Below the pieces are notes generated by a model. The model searched no databases and had not been told where the DNA came from. It saw only the letters and a list, made by a program, of their open reading frames with translations. Source: an uncultured Bacilli bacterium (GTDB lineage: Bacteria > Bacillota_I > Bacilli_A > RF39 > UBA660). From it: a DNA stretch of 64,000 bases. The position numbers and the translations under genes are program-made. The DNA is taken from the NCBI GenBank assembly GCA_934140575.1, contig CAKPBJ010000003.1, positions 1-64,000 of the forward strand, written 5' to 3'. Shown here piece by piece: positions 57,195-64,000 of this stretch; position 1 is the first letter of the stretch, and each line of letters opens with the position of its first letter.

Positions 57195-58124
57195 ATGAAT
57201 AATAATGGGGTAAATAATAATCAAATTAATCCAAATACAAATGCGAGTATAAATCAAAATATGACTAATACTAATATGAGTGTACAACAAATAATAAATC
57301 AACAAAGTACTTCAAATCAAACACAAAATAATATTAATACAGTTCAACCATTAAATAGAAATGTACAAGATGTTAAAATAATAAAACAAAAGTCAAAATT
57401 AACACCAATTCTATTTATACTTTTATTATTGTTAGGTGCTTATACATTATATTCAAATTTAGATAATAAAAAGATAATAGAAAATTTAACATACAATTGT
57501 ACTCCAATAAGTTCAAAAAATGAAGATTCAAGTCTAGATATCAACTCTACTTTAGTAAAAGACTTATATAGTAAAGTCTACACTACAGTAAGAGAAGATG
57601 TAGCCCAACCGGAATGGAACGATACAATGAGAATCTATTTAGCTTATAGACAAATCACAGAGAACAAAAAGTACGATTCAAATTGTAATTTATTTAATCA
57701 AAATGCTATGCCATCATATAGTTGTGAAGTGACAACAGATTTTGTTCCAAAAGCTTTTAAACAAAGCGATTTAGAAATAGAATGGAAAAAATTATATGGT
57801 GAAAATACTCCACTTACATTTACAAATATCAAGTTAGATTATGATTGTATTGGTGGATATCAATATATAGCAGATAGACAAGAATATGTACAAGGACGTT
57901 GTAGTGCTAATAAAGCATCAAAAGTAAAAGCAACAAAGAAACTAGAAAGCGCCACATCAAACGGTAATACAATAACATTAAAAGAAAGTGTTACATATGA
58001 AGGAACAGATAGTGGCGAAGTTGCAGACTATTTAAAAAGTGGATACTATTATTATAATTTTAGATTAGACATGAATTATAACTACGTTCTAGTAAATAGA
58101 ACATATGAACCAAATTATAAATAA
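57195..58124 (+). CDS. membrane-anchored protein with Asn/Gln-rich cytoplasmic tail
   Basis: A 309-residue protein. ATG 57195 has AGGTGAATG upstream. Residues 1-60 are Asn, Gln and Thr repeats of low complexity. A transmembrane helix follows at ~71-88. The extracytoplasmic domain of ~215 residues has several Cys (TYNCTPIS, SNCNLF, SYSCEV, DYDCIGG, GRCSAN) that could form disulfides. No family recognised. It is followed 12 bases later by the MBL hydrolase gene. Confidence 0.65.
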   Translation: MNNNGVNNNQINPNTNASINQNMTNTNMSVQQIINQQSTSNQTQNNINTVQPLNRNVQDVKIIKQKSKLTPILFILLLLLGAYTLYSNLDNKKIIENLTYNCTPISSKNEDSSLDINSTLVKDLYSKVYTTVREDVAQPEWNDTMRIYLAYRQITENKKYDSNCNLFNQNAMPSYSCEVTTDFVPKAFKQSDLEIEWKKLYGENTPLTFTNIKLDYDCIGGYQYIADRQEYVQGRCSANKASKVKATKKLESATSNGNTITLKESVTYEGTDSGEVADYLKSGYYYYNFRLDMNYNYVLVNRTYEPNYK

Positions 58125-58136
58125 AGGAGAAATTTT

Positions 58137-58667
58137 ATGGAAACTAAATGTGTCGTTACAGGTTTTTTAGATGAAAACTGTTATTTAATAATTAAAAATG
58201 GAACTTGCTTGGTAGTAGATCCAGGTGATGATTTTCATAAAATAAAAGAAGAAATTGGTGATAATAAAATACTAGGTGTATTAATCACACATTCCCACGC
58301 TGATCATATAGGAGCATTAAGAAACTTTCTAACAAAAAGAAGTATAAAAATATTTAAAAGAAGCAATCTAGAAGAAAAAGAATATACTATCGGAGATTTT
58401 AAATTTAAATGTATTTATACTCCAGGTCATTCAAAAGACTCAGTAACATTCTATTTTGAAGAAGAAAAAATAATGTTTGTCGGAGATTTCATTTTCAAAG
58501 ACAGTATTGGAAGATGTGACCTTCCTGGAGGTAGTGAATCTGAAATGAAAGATAGTATAAATAAAATACTTGAATATCCAGATGATATAAAATTATATCC
58601 AGGTCACTATCAAGAAACAACTCTTGGTGATGAAAAAACAAATAATCAATTTTTAATTAATTCGTAA
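58137..58667 (+). CDS. metallo-beta-lactamase fold hydrolase, glyoxalase II-like
   Basis: A 176-residue single-domain MBL protein. The metal-binding motif ITHSHADHIG gives HxHxDH. TPGHSKDSVTF holds the next His and LYPGHYQETT the last. VGDFIFKDSIGRCDLPGG is the Asp-containing strand. This small form is usually annotated as hydroxyacylglutathione hydrolase-like; the true substrate is unknown. AAAGGAG precedes the ATG. Confidence 0.9.
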   Translation: METKCVVTGFLDENCYLIIKNGTCLVVDPGDDFHKIKEEIGDNKILGVLITHSHADHIGALRNFLTKRSIKIFKRSNLEEKEYTIGDFKFKCIYTPGHSKDSVTFYFEEEKIMFVGDFIFKDSIGRCDLPGGSESEMKDSINKILEYPDDIKLYPGHYQETTLGDEKTNNQFLINS

Positions 58668-58684
58668 TAATACGAATTTTTTTT
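58659..58684 (+). terminator. terminator overlapping the MBL gene stop
   Basis: AATTCGTA, loop ATAA, TACGAATT, then a T run. Confidence 0.85.
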
Positions 58685-58714
58685 ATGTTATAATTTAAAA
58701 AAGGAAGTGATAAT

Positions 58715-59359
58715 GTGGATAAATTATACTTAGAAATCCCAACTATTACAAGAAAACAAGAAACATATGAATTCATCCAAGAACACTTAGATAATAATTC
58801 TTCAATTCATGGTTCAGGAAGTCTATATAGATTTGTAAATAAAGATAAGAATAATTATGAAGAATGGCTAAATAAACTGGAAAATGATTATGTAATAATA
58901 CCAAATGAAGAAAAAGTTCCTGCAAGAACATTTTTTCTAATAAGAGAATCTGATAATAAAATTATTGGTATGATTAACATAAGACTTGCCTTAAATGAAA
59001 GATTAAAAAAATTAGGAGGTCATATAGGGTACGGAATAAGACCATCAGAAAGAAAAAAAGGATATAATAAAATCAATTTATATTTAGGTTTAAAGATTTG
59101 TAACGAATATGGAATAGGTAACGTACTATTAGATGCTGATTTAAATAACCCCGCATCATGGAAAACAATGGAAGCATTAGGTGGTAAGAGAATAAAAGAA
59201 TATTTTGAGGATTCAAATTATCATTGTACAGTTGTAGACTATAGCATTGATGTATCTAAAGCTCTAAATGAGTACTCATTCTATGAAAATTATATATCAA
59301 ATAAAAATGAAAAAACTCTAAATATTATTAACGAAACAATTACAAAAATCAAAAAATAA
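58715..59359 (+). CDS. GNAT-family N-acetyltransferase
   Basis: A 214-residue GNAT protein starting with GTG (GGAAGTGAT upstream). The acceptor-side strands carry RTFFLIRESDNKIIGMINIR. HIGYGIRPSERKKGYN is the acetyl-CoA-binding motif A, and LLDADLNNPASWKTMEALGG is motif B. The substrate is unknown. A TGT-extended TATAAT lies just upstream, right after the previous terminator. Confidence 0.85.
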   Translation: MDKLYLEIPTITRKQETYEFIQEHLDNNSSIHGSGSLYRFVNKDKNNYEEWLNKLENDYVIIPNEEKVPARTFFLIRESDNKIIGMINIRLALNERLKKLGGHIGYGIRPSERKKGYNKINLYLGLKICNEYGIGNVLLDADLNNPASWKTMEALGGKRIKEYFEDSNYHCTVVDYSIDVSKALNEYSFYENYISNKNEKTLNIINETITKIKK

Positions 59360-59421
59360 TAAGTACAACTTTATTTTTAAATACTTTTATGGTATTATAT
59401 AAAGCCATGGAAGTGATATAG

Positions 59422-59724
59422 ATGAAAGTTTGGACTAAAGTACATATTAAAGATAAAAATAAACAAGTAAATTTAATATCAAAAGCCTTTACTAACTATT
59501 TATATACATATGGGCCTATATTAAATATATTTAGAAAATATAATATTTCAGCAGAAGATAAAAAATCACTTGATACATACATATCAAATAGAATTTCAGG
59601 GCTTCTTCTTTTATATTTATCTAAAGATTATGCAAGAATAAATGATATTGCGAATAAATATAATATAGATAGTTCAAGAATTGAAGATGTTATACCAGAA
59701 ATTGAAGGATACATAGAAAAATAA
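59422..59724 (+). CDS. unrecognised 100-residue protein
   Basis: A small soluble helical protein. The C-terminal half (YARINDIANKYNIDSSRIEDVIPEI) has the look of a helix-turn-helix, but the match is weak. GGAAGTGAT precedes the ATG and a TGG-extended TATTAT lies upstream. It shares a bidirectional terminator with the small minus-strand gene. Confidence 0.55.
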   Translation: MKVWTKVHIKDKNKQVNLISKAFTNYLYTYGPILNIFRKYNISAEDKKSLDTYISNRISGLLLLYLSKDYARINDIANKYNIDSSRIEDVIPEIEGYIEK

Positions 59725-59754
59725 AAGAACTTGCAAAAACAAGTTCTTTTTTTA
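59724..59754. terminator. bidirectional terminator
   Basis: AAAGAACTTG (59724-59733) and CAAGTTCTTT (59740-59749), then T residues on the plus side. Confidence 0.82.
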
Positions 59755-59838
59755 TATGTAAATTAGTACACTGAAGAAACCAATTAGCATTACAATAAGC
59801 ATTATAATAGAAATTATCTTTACAACTTTATCATTCAT
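59752..59838 (-). CDS. 28-residue membrane peptide
   Basis: Reads MNDKVVKIISIIM then LIVMLIGFFSVLIYI and a TAA. It is one hydrophobic helix with a short charged N-terminus. GAGGTGAAG precedes the ATG. On the minus strand it has an excellent promoter: TTTACA (59893-59898), a 17-base spacer and TATAAT (59870-59875). These signals make it a real small gene. It could be a small regulatory membrane peptide or a type I toxin; no antisense RNA was identified. Confidence 0.6.
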   Translation of the reverse strand: MNDKVVKIISIIMLIVMLIGFFSVLIYI

Positions 59839-59869
59839 TATCTTCACCTCACTAATAATAACTAATACT

Positions 59870-59898
59870 ATTATAAAATAAATAGCAAATTTTGTAAA
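59870..59898 (-). promoter_or_regulatory. promoter of the 28-residue membrane peptide
   Basis: TTTACA, a 17-base spacer, then TATAAT on the minus strand. Confidence 0.65.
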
Positions 59899-59951
59899 AT
59901 TATTTAAAGAATATTTAAGAAAAAAATTTATATGATTAAATAGGTGATATA

Positions 59952-60536
59952 ATGATTAAATTCATAAAAAGAAACAAACTACTTTCTATTCTTATATTTC
60001 TAACTCTACTTATATTTATTATAGGATTACTATATCCAGCAGTAGTAGACAATAATACAAGAGAAATAATAAGTAAAAATATAACTGATTTAATATCATC
60101 AATAAAAAATAATATGTCATTTAAAGACTTTTTCAAATTATTATCAAGTAATTATACATTTATAATTATAATATGGATCTTAGGTATATCAATATTCGGA
60201 ACAATTATAGTATTAATATTATATTTATTTAAAGTATTTATATTTGGATTTGAATTATCTTCGCTAATTATAAATTTAAAACTAAGTAATATTATATTTA
60301 TAATTTTATATACATTACCTAATCTATTATATATAGCAATATATTTTATATTAGTTTTATTTAGTATAAGTTATTCAATAACACTATTTAAAATGATATT
60401 TCTCCATAAAAATTACACAATCAGATTAATAACAAAGAAATATATAAAAGTATTATTAGTATCATTATTATTAATACTTTTATTATCAATAATAAATATA
60501 TTTATAACTCCAAAGTTAATAAAAATATTCTTTTAA
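59952..60536 (+). CDS. SpoIIM-like (DUF95-type) membrane protein
   Basis: A 194-residue membrane protein with about five helices. The stretch ILGISIFGTIIVLILYLFKVFIFGFE parallels the conserved core of stage II sporulation protein M (helix with G-x-S-x-x-G, then K-(G/V)-F-x-x-G-F), given here only in part. SpoIIM acts with SpoIIP and SpoIID in engulfment. None of those partners is visible here, and family members occur in non-sporulating bacteria, so sporulation cannot be concluded. AGGTGATAT precedes the ATG. Confidence 0.65.
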   Translation: MIKFIKRNKLLSILIFLTLLIFIIGLLYPAVVDNNTREIISKNITDLISSIKNNMSFKDFFKLLSSNYTFIIIIWILGISIFGTIIVLILYLFKVFIFGFELSSLIINLKLSNIIFIILYTLPNLLYIAIYFILVLFSISYSITLFKMIFLHKNYTIRLITKKYIKVLLVSLLLILLLSIINIFITPKLIKIFF

Positions 60537-60550
60537 TCAAATTATAAAAT

Positions 60551-60593
60551 GTGTCAATTTACACTTGATATTTTACACTCAAAGACATATAAT
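60551..60593 (+). promoter_or_regulatory. promoter and probable operator of the HTH gene
   Basis: TTGATA at 60565-60570, a 17-base spacer and TATAAT at 60588-60593. Overlapping it are two TTTACACT direct repeats (60558-60565, 60572-60579), 14 bases apart, and GTGT/ACAC flanking six bases at 60551-60564. This layout suits autoregulation. Confidence 0.6.
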
Positions 60594-60612
60594 TATATTA
60601 GGAGGTTAAAAG

Positions 60613-61380
60613 ATGAAAGAATTAAATGTAGTATTAACTGAATTAGGTATTAGTAAGGTAAGACTAGCAAAGTATTTAGGTGTTTCAAGACAAATGCTTT
60701 ACAACTATTTAGCAATAGATGATTTAAATAATTGGCCTAAAGAAAAAGCTGCAAAATTACTAAGTCTTTTAAATATTGAAAGTATTAAAGATTTAAATAA
60801 TTTAAAAATAAATGGAGAATATATCATAGAAGTTGAAAATAGATTAAATGAAGGACTAAAAGATTCTCCAAATAAAGAAGTAATTGCAGATTTGAAAGGG
60901 TTTAACAAAAAAGAGCAAGACTTGCTTTCAAGTATTATTACATTATTAAAAGAAAAACTTGCAAATGACAAAACAAAAGATACGTATAATTCATATATAT
61001 ATCTTCAACATTTCCTACAATCAATGGATACAAATGAAGAATTAAAGTTCATTTTAGCATATATGTCAAAATCATTAGGTTTTGTAGACCCAATGGAGTT
61101 TAATTTCAATAAGGATAGACAGTTTATCTTTGAAAGTATTTTATTTAGTGCAATGACACTTTATAATAATGGTGGAGCTTCAAAGAATAAACTAGGGGAG
61201 TCACATAAGCGTTTCGTTCAAAGCATAGAACAAAAAAAAGAAGAAAAACTTTCACGTACTCAAGAACTTAATACAGTAAGAATTCAAGCTTTAAAAGAAC
61301 TAGGATACACAGAAATTAATGAAGACAATGCAAAAGAAGTATTTGAAAAAATAGCAGAAATTCAATCAAGAAAGGTATAA
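60613..61380 (+). CDS. helix-turn-helix transcriptional regulator
   Basis: A 255-residue protein. The N-terminal XRE-like domain (about 1-60) includes LGISKVRLAKYLGVSRQMLY, with SRQMLYNYL as recognition helix. The rest is helical and unassigned and may be a dimerisation or ligand domain. It ends with a short Lys/Glu helix. GGAGGTT precedes the ATG. A strong promoter overlapped by TTTACACT repeats suggests negative autoregulation. A terminator overlaps the stop. Confidence 0.75.
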   Translation: MKELNVVLTELGISKVRLAKYLGVSRQMLYNYLAIDDLNNWPKEKAAKLLSLLNIESIKDLNNLKINGEYIIEVENRLNEGLKDSPNKEVIADLKGFNKKEQDLLSSIITLLKEKLANDKTKDTYNSYIYLQHFLQSMDTNEELKFILAYMSKSLGFVDPMEFNFNKDRQFIFESILFSAMTLYNNGGASKNKLGESHKRFVQSIEQKKEEKLSRTQELNTVRIQALKELGYTEINEDNAKEVFEKIAEIQSRKV

Positions 61381-61400
61381 TAATATATCTTTCTTTTTAT
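61368..61400 (+). terminator. terminator overlapping the HTH gene stop
   Basis: AAGAAAGGTAT, loop, ATATCTTTCTT (one G-U), then T residues. Confidence 0.75.
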
Positions 61401-62310
61401 ATATAAATAGAGTAGAGTAAATATTATATATGATATATAAGTAAGTAATAATTAAGTTAAAACAATTTATATAATCAGTAATAAATAATCAATTTAATAA
61501 AATCATATGAATATAAATATCAATAAATATAAAATTTTAAAATAAAAATATTTCCGACAATCTATACATATATATGATATTAAAATTATAAATTATAAAT
61601 TATCAAATATATAAAATTATATTATTTTTATTTATAAAACTATGATAAAATATTAATATAAAAGAAAAATAATTAAATCTTAAATTAATATTAAATATAT
61701 AAACTTTAGTGTATTTTTCACTTCTTTATAATATAGTTATAACTTCCTATAATTGATATTATGTTAACTTCTTAATATTTAAAAATATAATATTAAATTA
61801 TATCATCATATAATTAAACCTATAATTCATTTTAATAGATTTCTATATAATGTTATCTATTATTCATCATCATATTAATATTTAATTTAATTAAACAATA
61901 CATTTATATTTATATTTATAATTAATAAGTTTTCTATTAAAACATCTATCTATATATAATCAATTATTCATCCTAATTAAATTAGCAACCAATTTATTTA
62001 TTCATCATATAATAATATATAACTTATCATAAAATTCCATAATAATTACTAAATTCATACATATCAAATTATTTATTAAAAAATCAAAGTGAATTTTAAG
62101 CGATTTAAATTTTTTAAATGAATAACTATCCACCTATTTTTCTTAAAATTAAATATAGAATTTAGATAAATTATTCATATAATAAAATATCAATGATTTA
62201 TAAATATATTTATTCACCAGGAAATATTAAATAGATATACTAAGAACATATAGCATAATCACCCTACTTTACAATAACTGATAGGGGAAGTATCATTATT
62301 TTTTTATAAG
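61401..62310. other. long, extremely AT-rich gene-free region
   Basis: Nearly 1 kb with no credible gene on either strand. Three 60-base lines counted by eye held only 4, 7 and 7 G or C. TTATTCATC occurs exactly at 61860-61868, 61964-61972 and 61998-62006, with near-copies at 62171 and 62210. A small hairpin (TGATA, seven bases, TATCA, then T residues) is near 62279-62305. Only one weak DnaA-box-like word (CTATCCACC at 62126) was found. Confidence 0.7.
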
Positions 62311-62312
62311 AG

Positions 62313-62341
62313 TTGAAATTTTCATATAAATATGTTAGAAT
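62313..62341 (+). promoter_or_regulatory. promoter of the thioester adhesin
   Basis: TTGAAA at 62313-62318, a 17-base spacer and TGT-extended TAGAAT at 62336-62341. Confidence 0.75.
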
Positions 62342-62368
62342 ATGTAGTCGTAAGGGGGAGAAAACCAT

Positions 62369-63400
62369 ATGAGAAAAAGTTTTAAATTATATTTCACATT
62401 AGCATTAGTATCAGTATTATCAATATTTGGTATTACAAACGTACATGCAGAAGGTAATATGACAATTACCAATAAGGAATATGTAAAAACTACATTTAGT
62501 GATGGAACAACAAGATCTGAAGCATATTTCAATACAGATAAAGGATTAGCATATTGTATTACACCAGAAAAAACTGGTGCTGCAAATGGTACAGTATTAT
62601 CATATACTGAATCAAAAAATTCAGGTGGAGTTCTATACTTATTAAGTAAAGAAGACACATCAAAAGAAGGATATTTAATTACTCAATTAGCTATCTGGAA
62701 ATACAATAGTAATTTTATTCCTGAAATCTATAAAAAAGATTCTAATATTATGAGTAAAGTTGATGCTTTAGTAGCTGAAGCAAAAAGTAATGAAAATTAT
62801 TCAACAAATCCAACAGTTTCTTTAAGTTCAACTACTCTATCATTTAATGAATCATCTGATTCAGAATATTATGTATCAGATGAAGTAACTATTAAAACAT
62901 CAGGAGTAAATAGTGTTACAATATCATTAAGTAATGCACCAGAAGGAACTATTATAGTTGGAAGTGATGGCACTGAAAAAACTACATTCAGTGATGGAGA
63001 AACATTCGTTGTTAAAGTACCTCAATCAAGTGCAACATCTGCAGTAACATTAAACGGTACAGTATCAGCAACAGGAACAGTATTATCATATGATAGATAT
63101 GCTGGTGGAAAATGGCAAGATTTAATCGCATTAGTTAAATCAAATAAAACAGTTACTACAGATTTTTCTGGAACAGTAAATCCTGTAAAAAGAGTATGTG
63201 AAAATACTAATGGTAAATACTATGACAAAGATGGAAATATAACTGATGAAGCAACATACAAAGCTCAATGTGAAACAGTTGTACCTGTACCAAATACAGC
63301 TAGTTCAAACAACATAATATATACAGTAATTGGTATATTATTAGTTAGTGGCTCAGCAATTGGAGTTAGTATTTACAGAAAAAAACTATTTAATAAATAA
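62369..63400 (+). CDS. thioester-domain (TQXA) surface adhesin with sortase-type C-terminus
   Basis: A 343-residue exported protein. A signal peptide ends at about A27 (NVHA). Residues ~30-125 match a thioester domain: C63 in LAYCITPEK and Q106 in the TQLAIWKY motif would form the internal Cys-Gln thioester that lets such adhesins bond covalently to host surfaces. A beta-rich stalk (~135-265) and a short two-Cys segment (VCENTNG, AQCETV) follow. The C-terminus has VPNTAS, a hydrophobic helix and a basic tail (YRKKLFNK). This is a sorting-signal layout with VPNTA in place of LPxTG. No sortase is in the window. GGGGGAG precedes the ATG and the promoter is strong. Confidence 0.85.
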   Translation: MRKSFKLYFTLALVSVLSIFGITNVHAEGNMTITNKEYVKTTFSDGTTRSEAYFNTDKGLAYCITPEKTGAANGTVLSYTESKNSGGVLYLLSKEDTSKEGYLITQLAIWKYNSNFIPEIYKKDSNIMSKVDALVAEAKSNENYSTNPTVSLSSTTLSFNESSDSEYYVSDEVTIKTSGVNSVTISLSNAPEGTIIVGSDGTEKTTFSDGETFVVKVPQSSATSAVTLNGTVSATGTVLSYDRYAGGKWQDLIALVKSNKTVTTDFSGTVNPVKRVCENTNGKYYDKDGNITDEATYKAQCETVVPVPNTASSNNIIYTVIGILLVSGSAIGVSIYRKKLFNK

Positions 63401-63405
63401 AAAAA

Positions 63406-63456
63406 GATGAACTATGATTCATCTAATGCAACCTTATAATTAAGGTTGTTTTTTTA
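63406..63456 (+). terminator. terminator of the adhesin gene, with a preceding hairpin
   Basis: A first hairpin (GATGAA / TTCATC, 63406-63423) is followed by the terminator CAACCTTA, loop TAAT, TAAGGTTG (63429-63448) and a T run. Confidence 0.85.
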
Positions 63457-63477
63457 TTTAAAATTAACCTACATCCC

Positions 63478-64000
63478 CTATTTATTTATATGTTTTCCAT
63501 GATTAATAATTACACCACTTCCACCATCAAACTCTCTATAATCAAAATCCCCATTAAACATTTTAATAGCCTTATCAATCTCACCAAATATATAACTAAT
63601 AATGATTCCCTTATTCTTAACACTCAATTCATCAATCTTATCAAAATATGCGCTCTTTTTTACATACTCTAATATATTAGAAAGATAAATTAAATCATAT
63701 GTATCATTGATTTTTAAATCAAGTAAATTGCTTTCAATATAATTAATTTGAACATTTTGTAATATATCCCTCAATTTATAATATTCATTATTATCTAAAT
63801 ACTTATTTTGTATTATAGCTTGTTCTTCAAAAACACTTTCCGAAGAAAATAAAGTTGAATTATATATATCGTACCAATCATTATATTGAAATAAGTAAGT
63901 CCAAAAATCTTCTGATTCATCATCTAATTTTTTTCTTATTTTATCAAAATATAAATCATCATAATATTCATCTAAAAAAGTTTCTGTAGTACTAAAGAAA
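63478..64000 (-). CDS. methyltransferase-like protein, 3' part only
   Basis: The minus-strand frame is open from the right edge of the window to the stop at 63478, giving at least 173 residues; the start is outside. Near the C-terminus YDLIYLSNILEYV has the form of an SAM-methyltransferase post-motif strand, and NKGIIISYIFG a later strand. The upstream part contains many aromatic and acidic residues (FWTYLFQYNDWYD). The pattern recalls DUF3419-like SAM-dependent transferases, but the evidence is weak. It is convergent with the adhesin gene. Confidence 0.5.
   Translation of the reverse strand, partial: FFSTTETFLDEYYDDLYFDKIRKKLDDESEDFWTYLFQYNDWYDIYNSTLFSSESVFEEQAIIQNKYLDNNEYYKLRDILQNVQINYIESNLLDLKINDTYDLIYLSNILEYVKKSAYFDKIDELSVKNKGIIISYIFGEIDKAIKMFNGDFDYREFDGGSGVIINHGKHINK

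Noticed and set aside
61401..62310. Chromosomal replication origin
   Set aside because: Only one weak DnaA-box-like word was found and no dnaA, dnaN or other origin genes are near.

Overview
This window comes from a very AT-rich, wall-bearing, low-GC Gram-positive bacterium, most like an uncultured gut member of the Bacillota. The reasons are: a Gram-positive style gene set (rnhC, cvpA, trxA, uppP, murC, ppdK, queH, mtaB, recD2, map, rdgB); strong ribosome-binding sites; many intrinsic terminators; sortase-type and prepilin-type surface proteins; and tRNAs that encode CCA. The code is standard for Trp and stop: Trp is TGG in conserved motifs and TGA ends real genes. No species is claimed.

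Layout. 1-77 is the end of an IS3/IS150-like insertion sequence that extends left of the window. 97-2624 (minus strand) holds rnhC and two proteins built of mTERF-like helical repeats. 2701-5874 holds cvpA, trxA, a zinc-ribbon membrane protein and a Q-rich membrane protein. 6010-8640 is ppdK. 8866-14616 is an accessory island: an HTH protein, an 877-residue DUF4116-like plus metallophosphoesterase protein, a decayed serine recombinase, a membrane protein and a possible small RNA. 14663-17929 encodes an unusual GH10-like plus PHP fusion with a C-terminal membrane anchor. 18191-21052 holds a protein O-mannosyltransferase-family enzyme, a PfkB kinase and a small Smr protein. 21103-25945 is a two-gene operon of large surface proteins, one with acidic tandem repeats.

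26095-32683 holds an orphan protein, tRNA-Met/Ile2(CAT), tRNA-Leu(TAG), tag, two short-chain dehydrogenases, a Fic protein, membrane proteins and a lipase-like hydrolase. 32833-43810 is mostly housekeeping (mtaB, recD2, map, rdgB, uppP) with several orphans and a degenerate relative of cofactor-independent phosphoglycerate mutase. 43834-46304 is a divergent TetR regulator and ABC exporter. 46416-50263 holds a membrane-anchored orphan and a prepilin fused to BspA-type leucine-rich repeats. 50375-61380 holds an AMP-forming ligase, FlaR-like and ASCH proteins, a ZIP transporter, queH, murC, tRNA-Glu(CTC), membrane orphans, an MBL hydrolase, a GNAT enzyme, a SpoIIM-like protein and an autoregulated HTH protein. 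61381-62368 is an extremely AT-rich gene desert. 62369-63400 encodes a thioester-domain surface adhesin. A partial methyltransferase-like gene runs off the right edge.

How genes may work together. The envelope theme is strong: UppP and MurC supply wall precursors, the PMT-family enzyme could glycosylate exported proteins, and the thioester adhesin, LRR prepilin and acidic-repeat proteins would be displayed outside. Many promoters share a TGn-extended -10 box, often with a good -35 at 16-17 bp. No CRISPR array, rRNA or intact prophage was seen.
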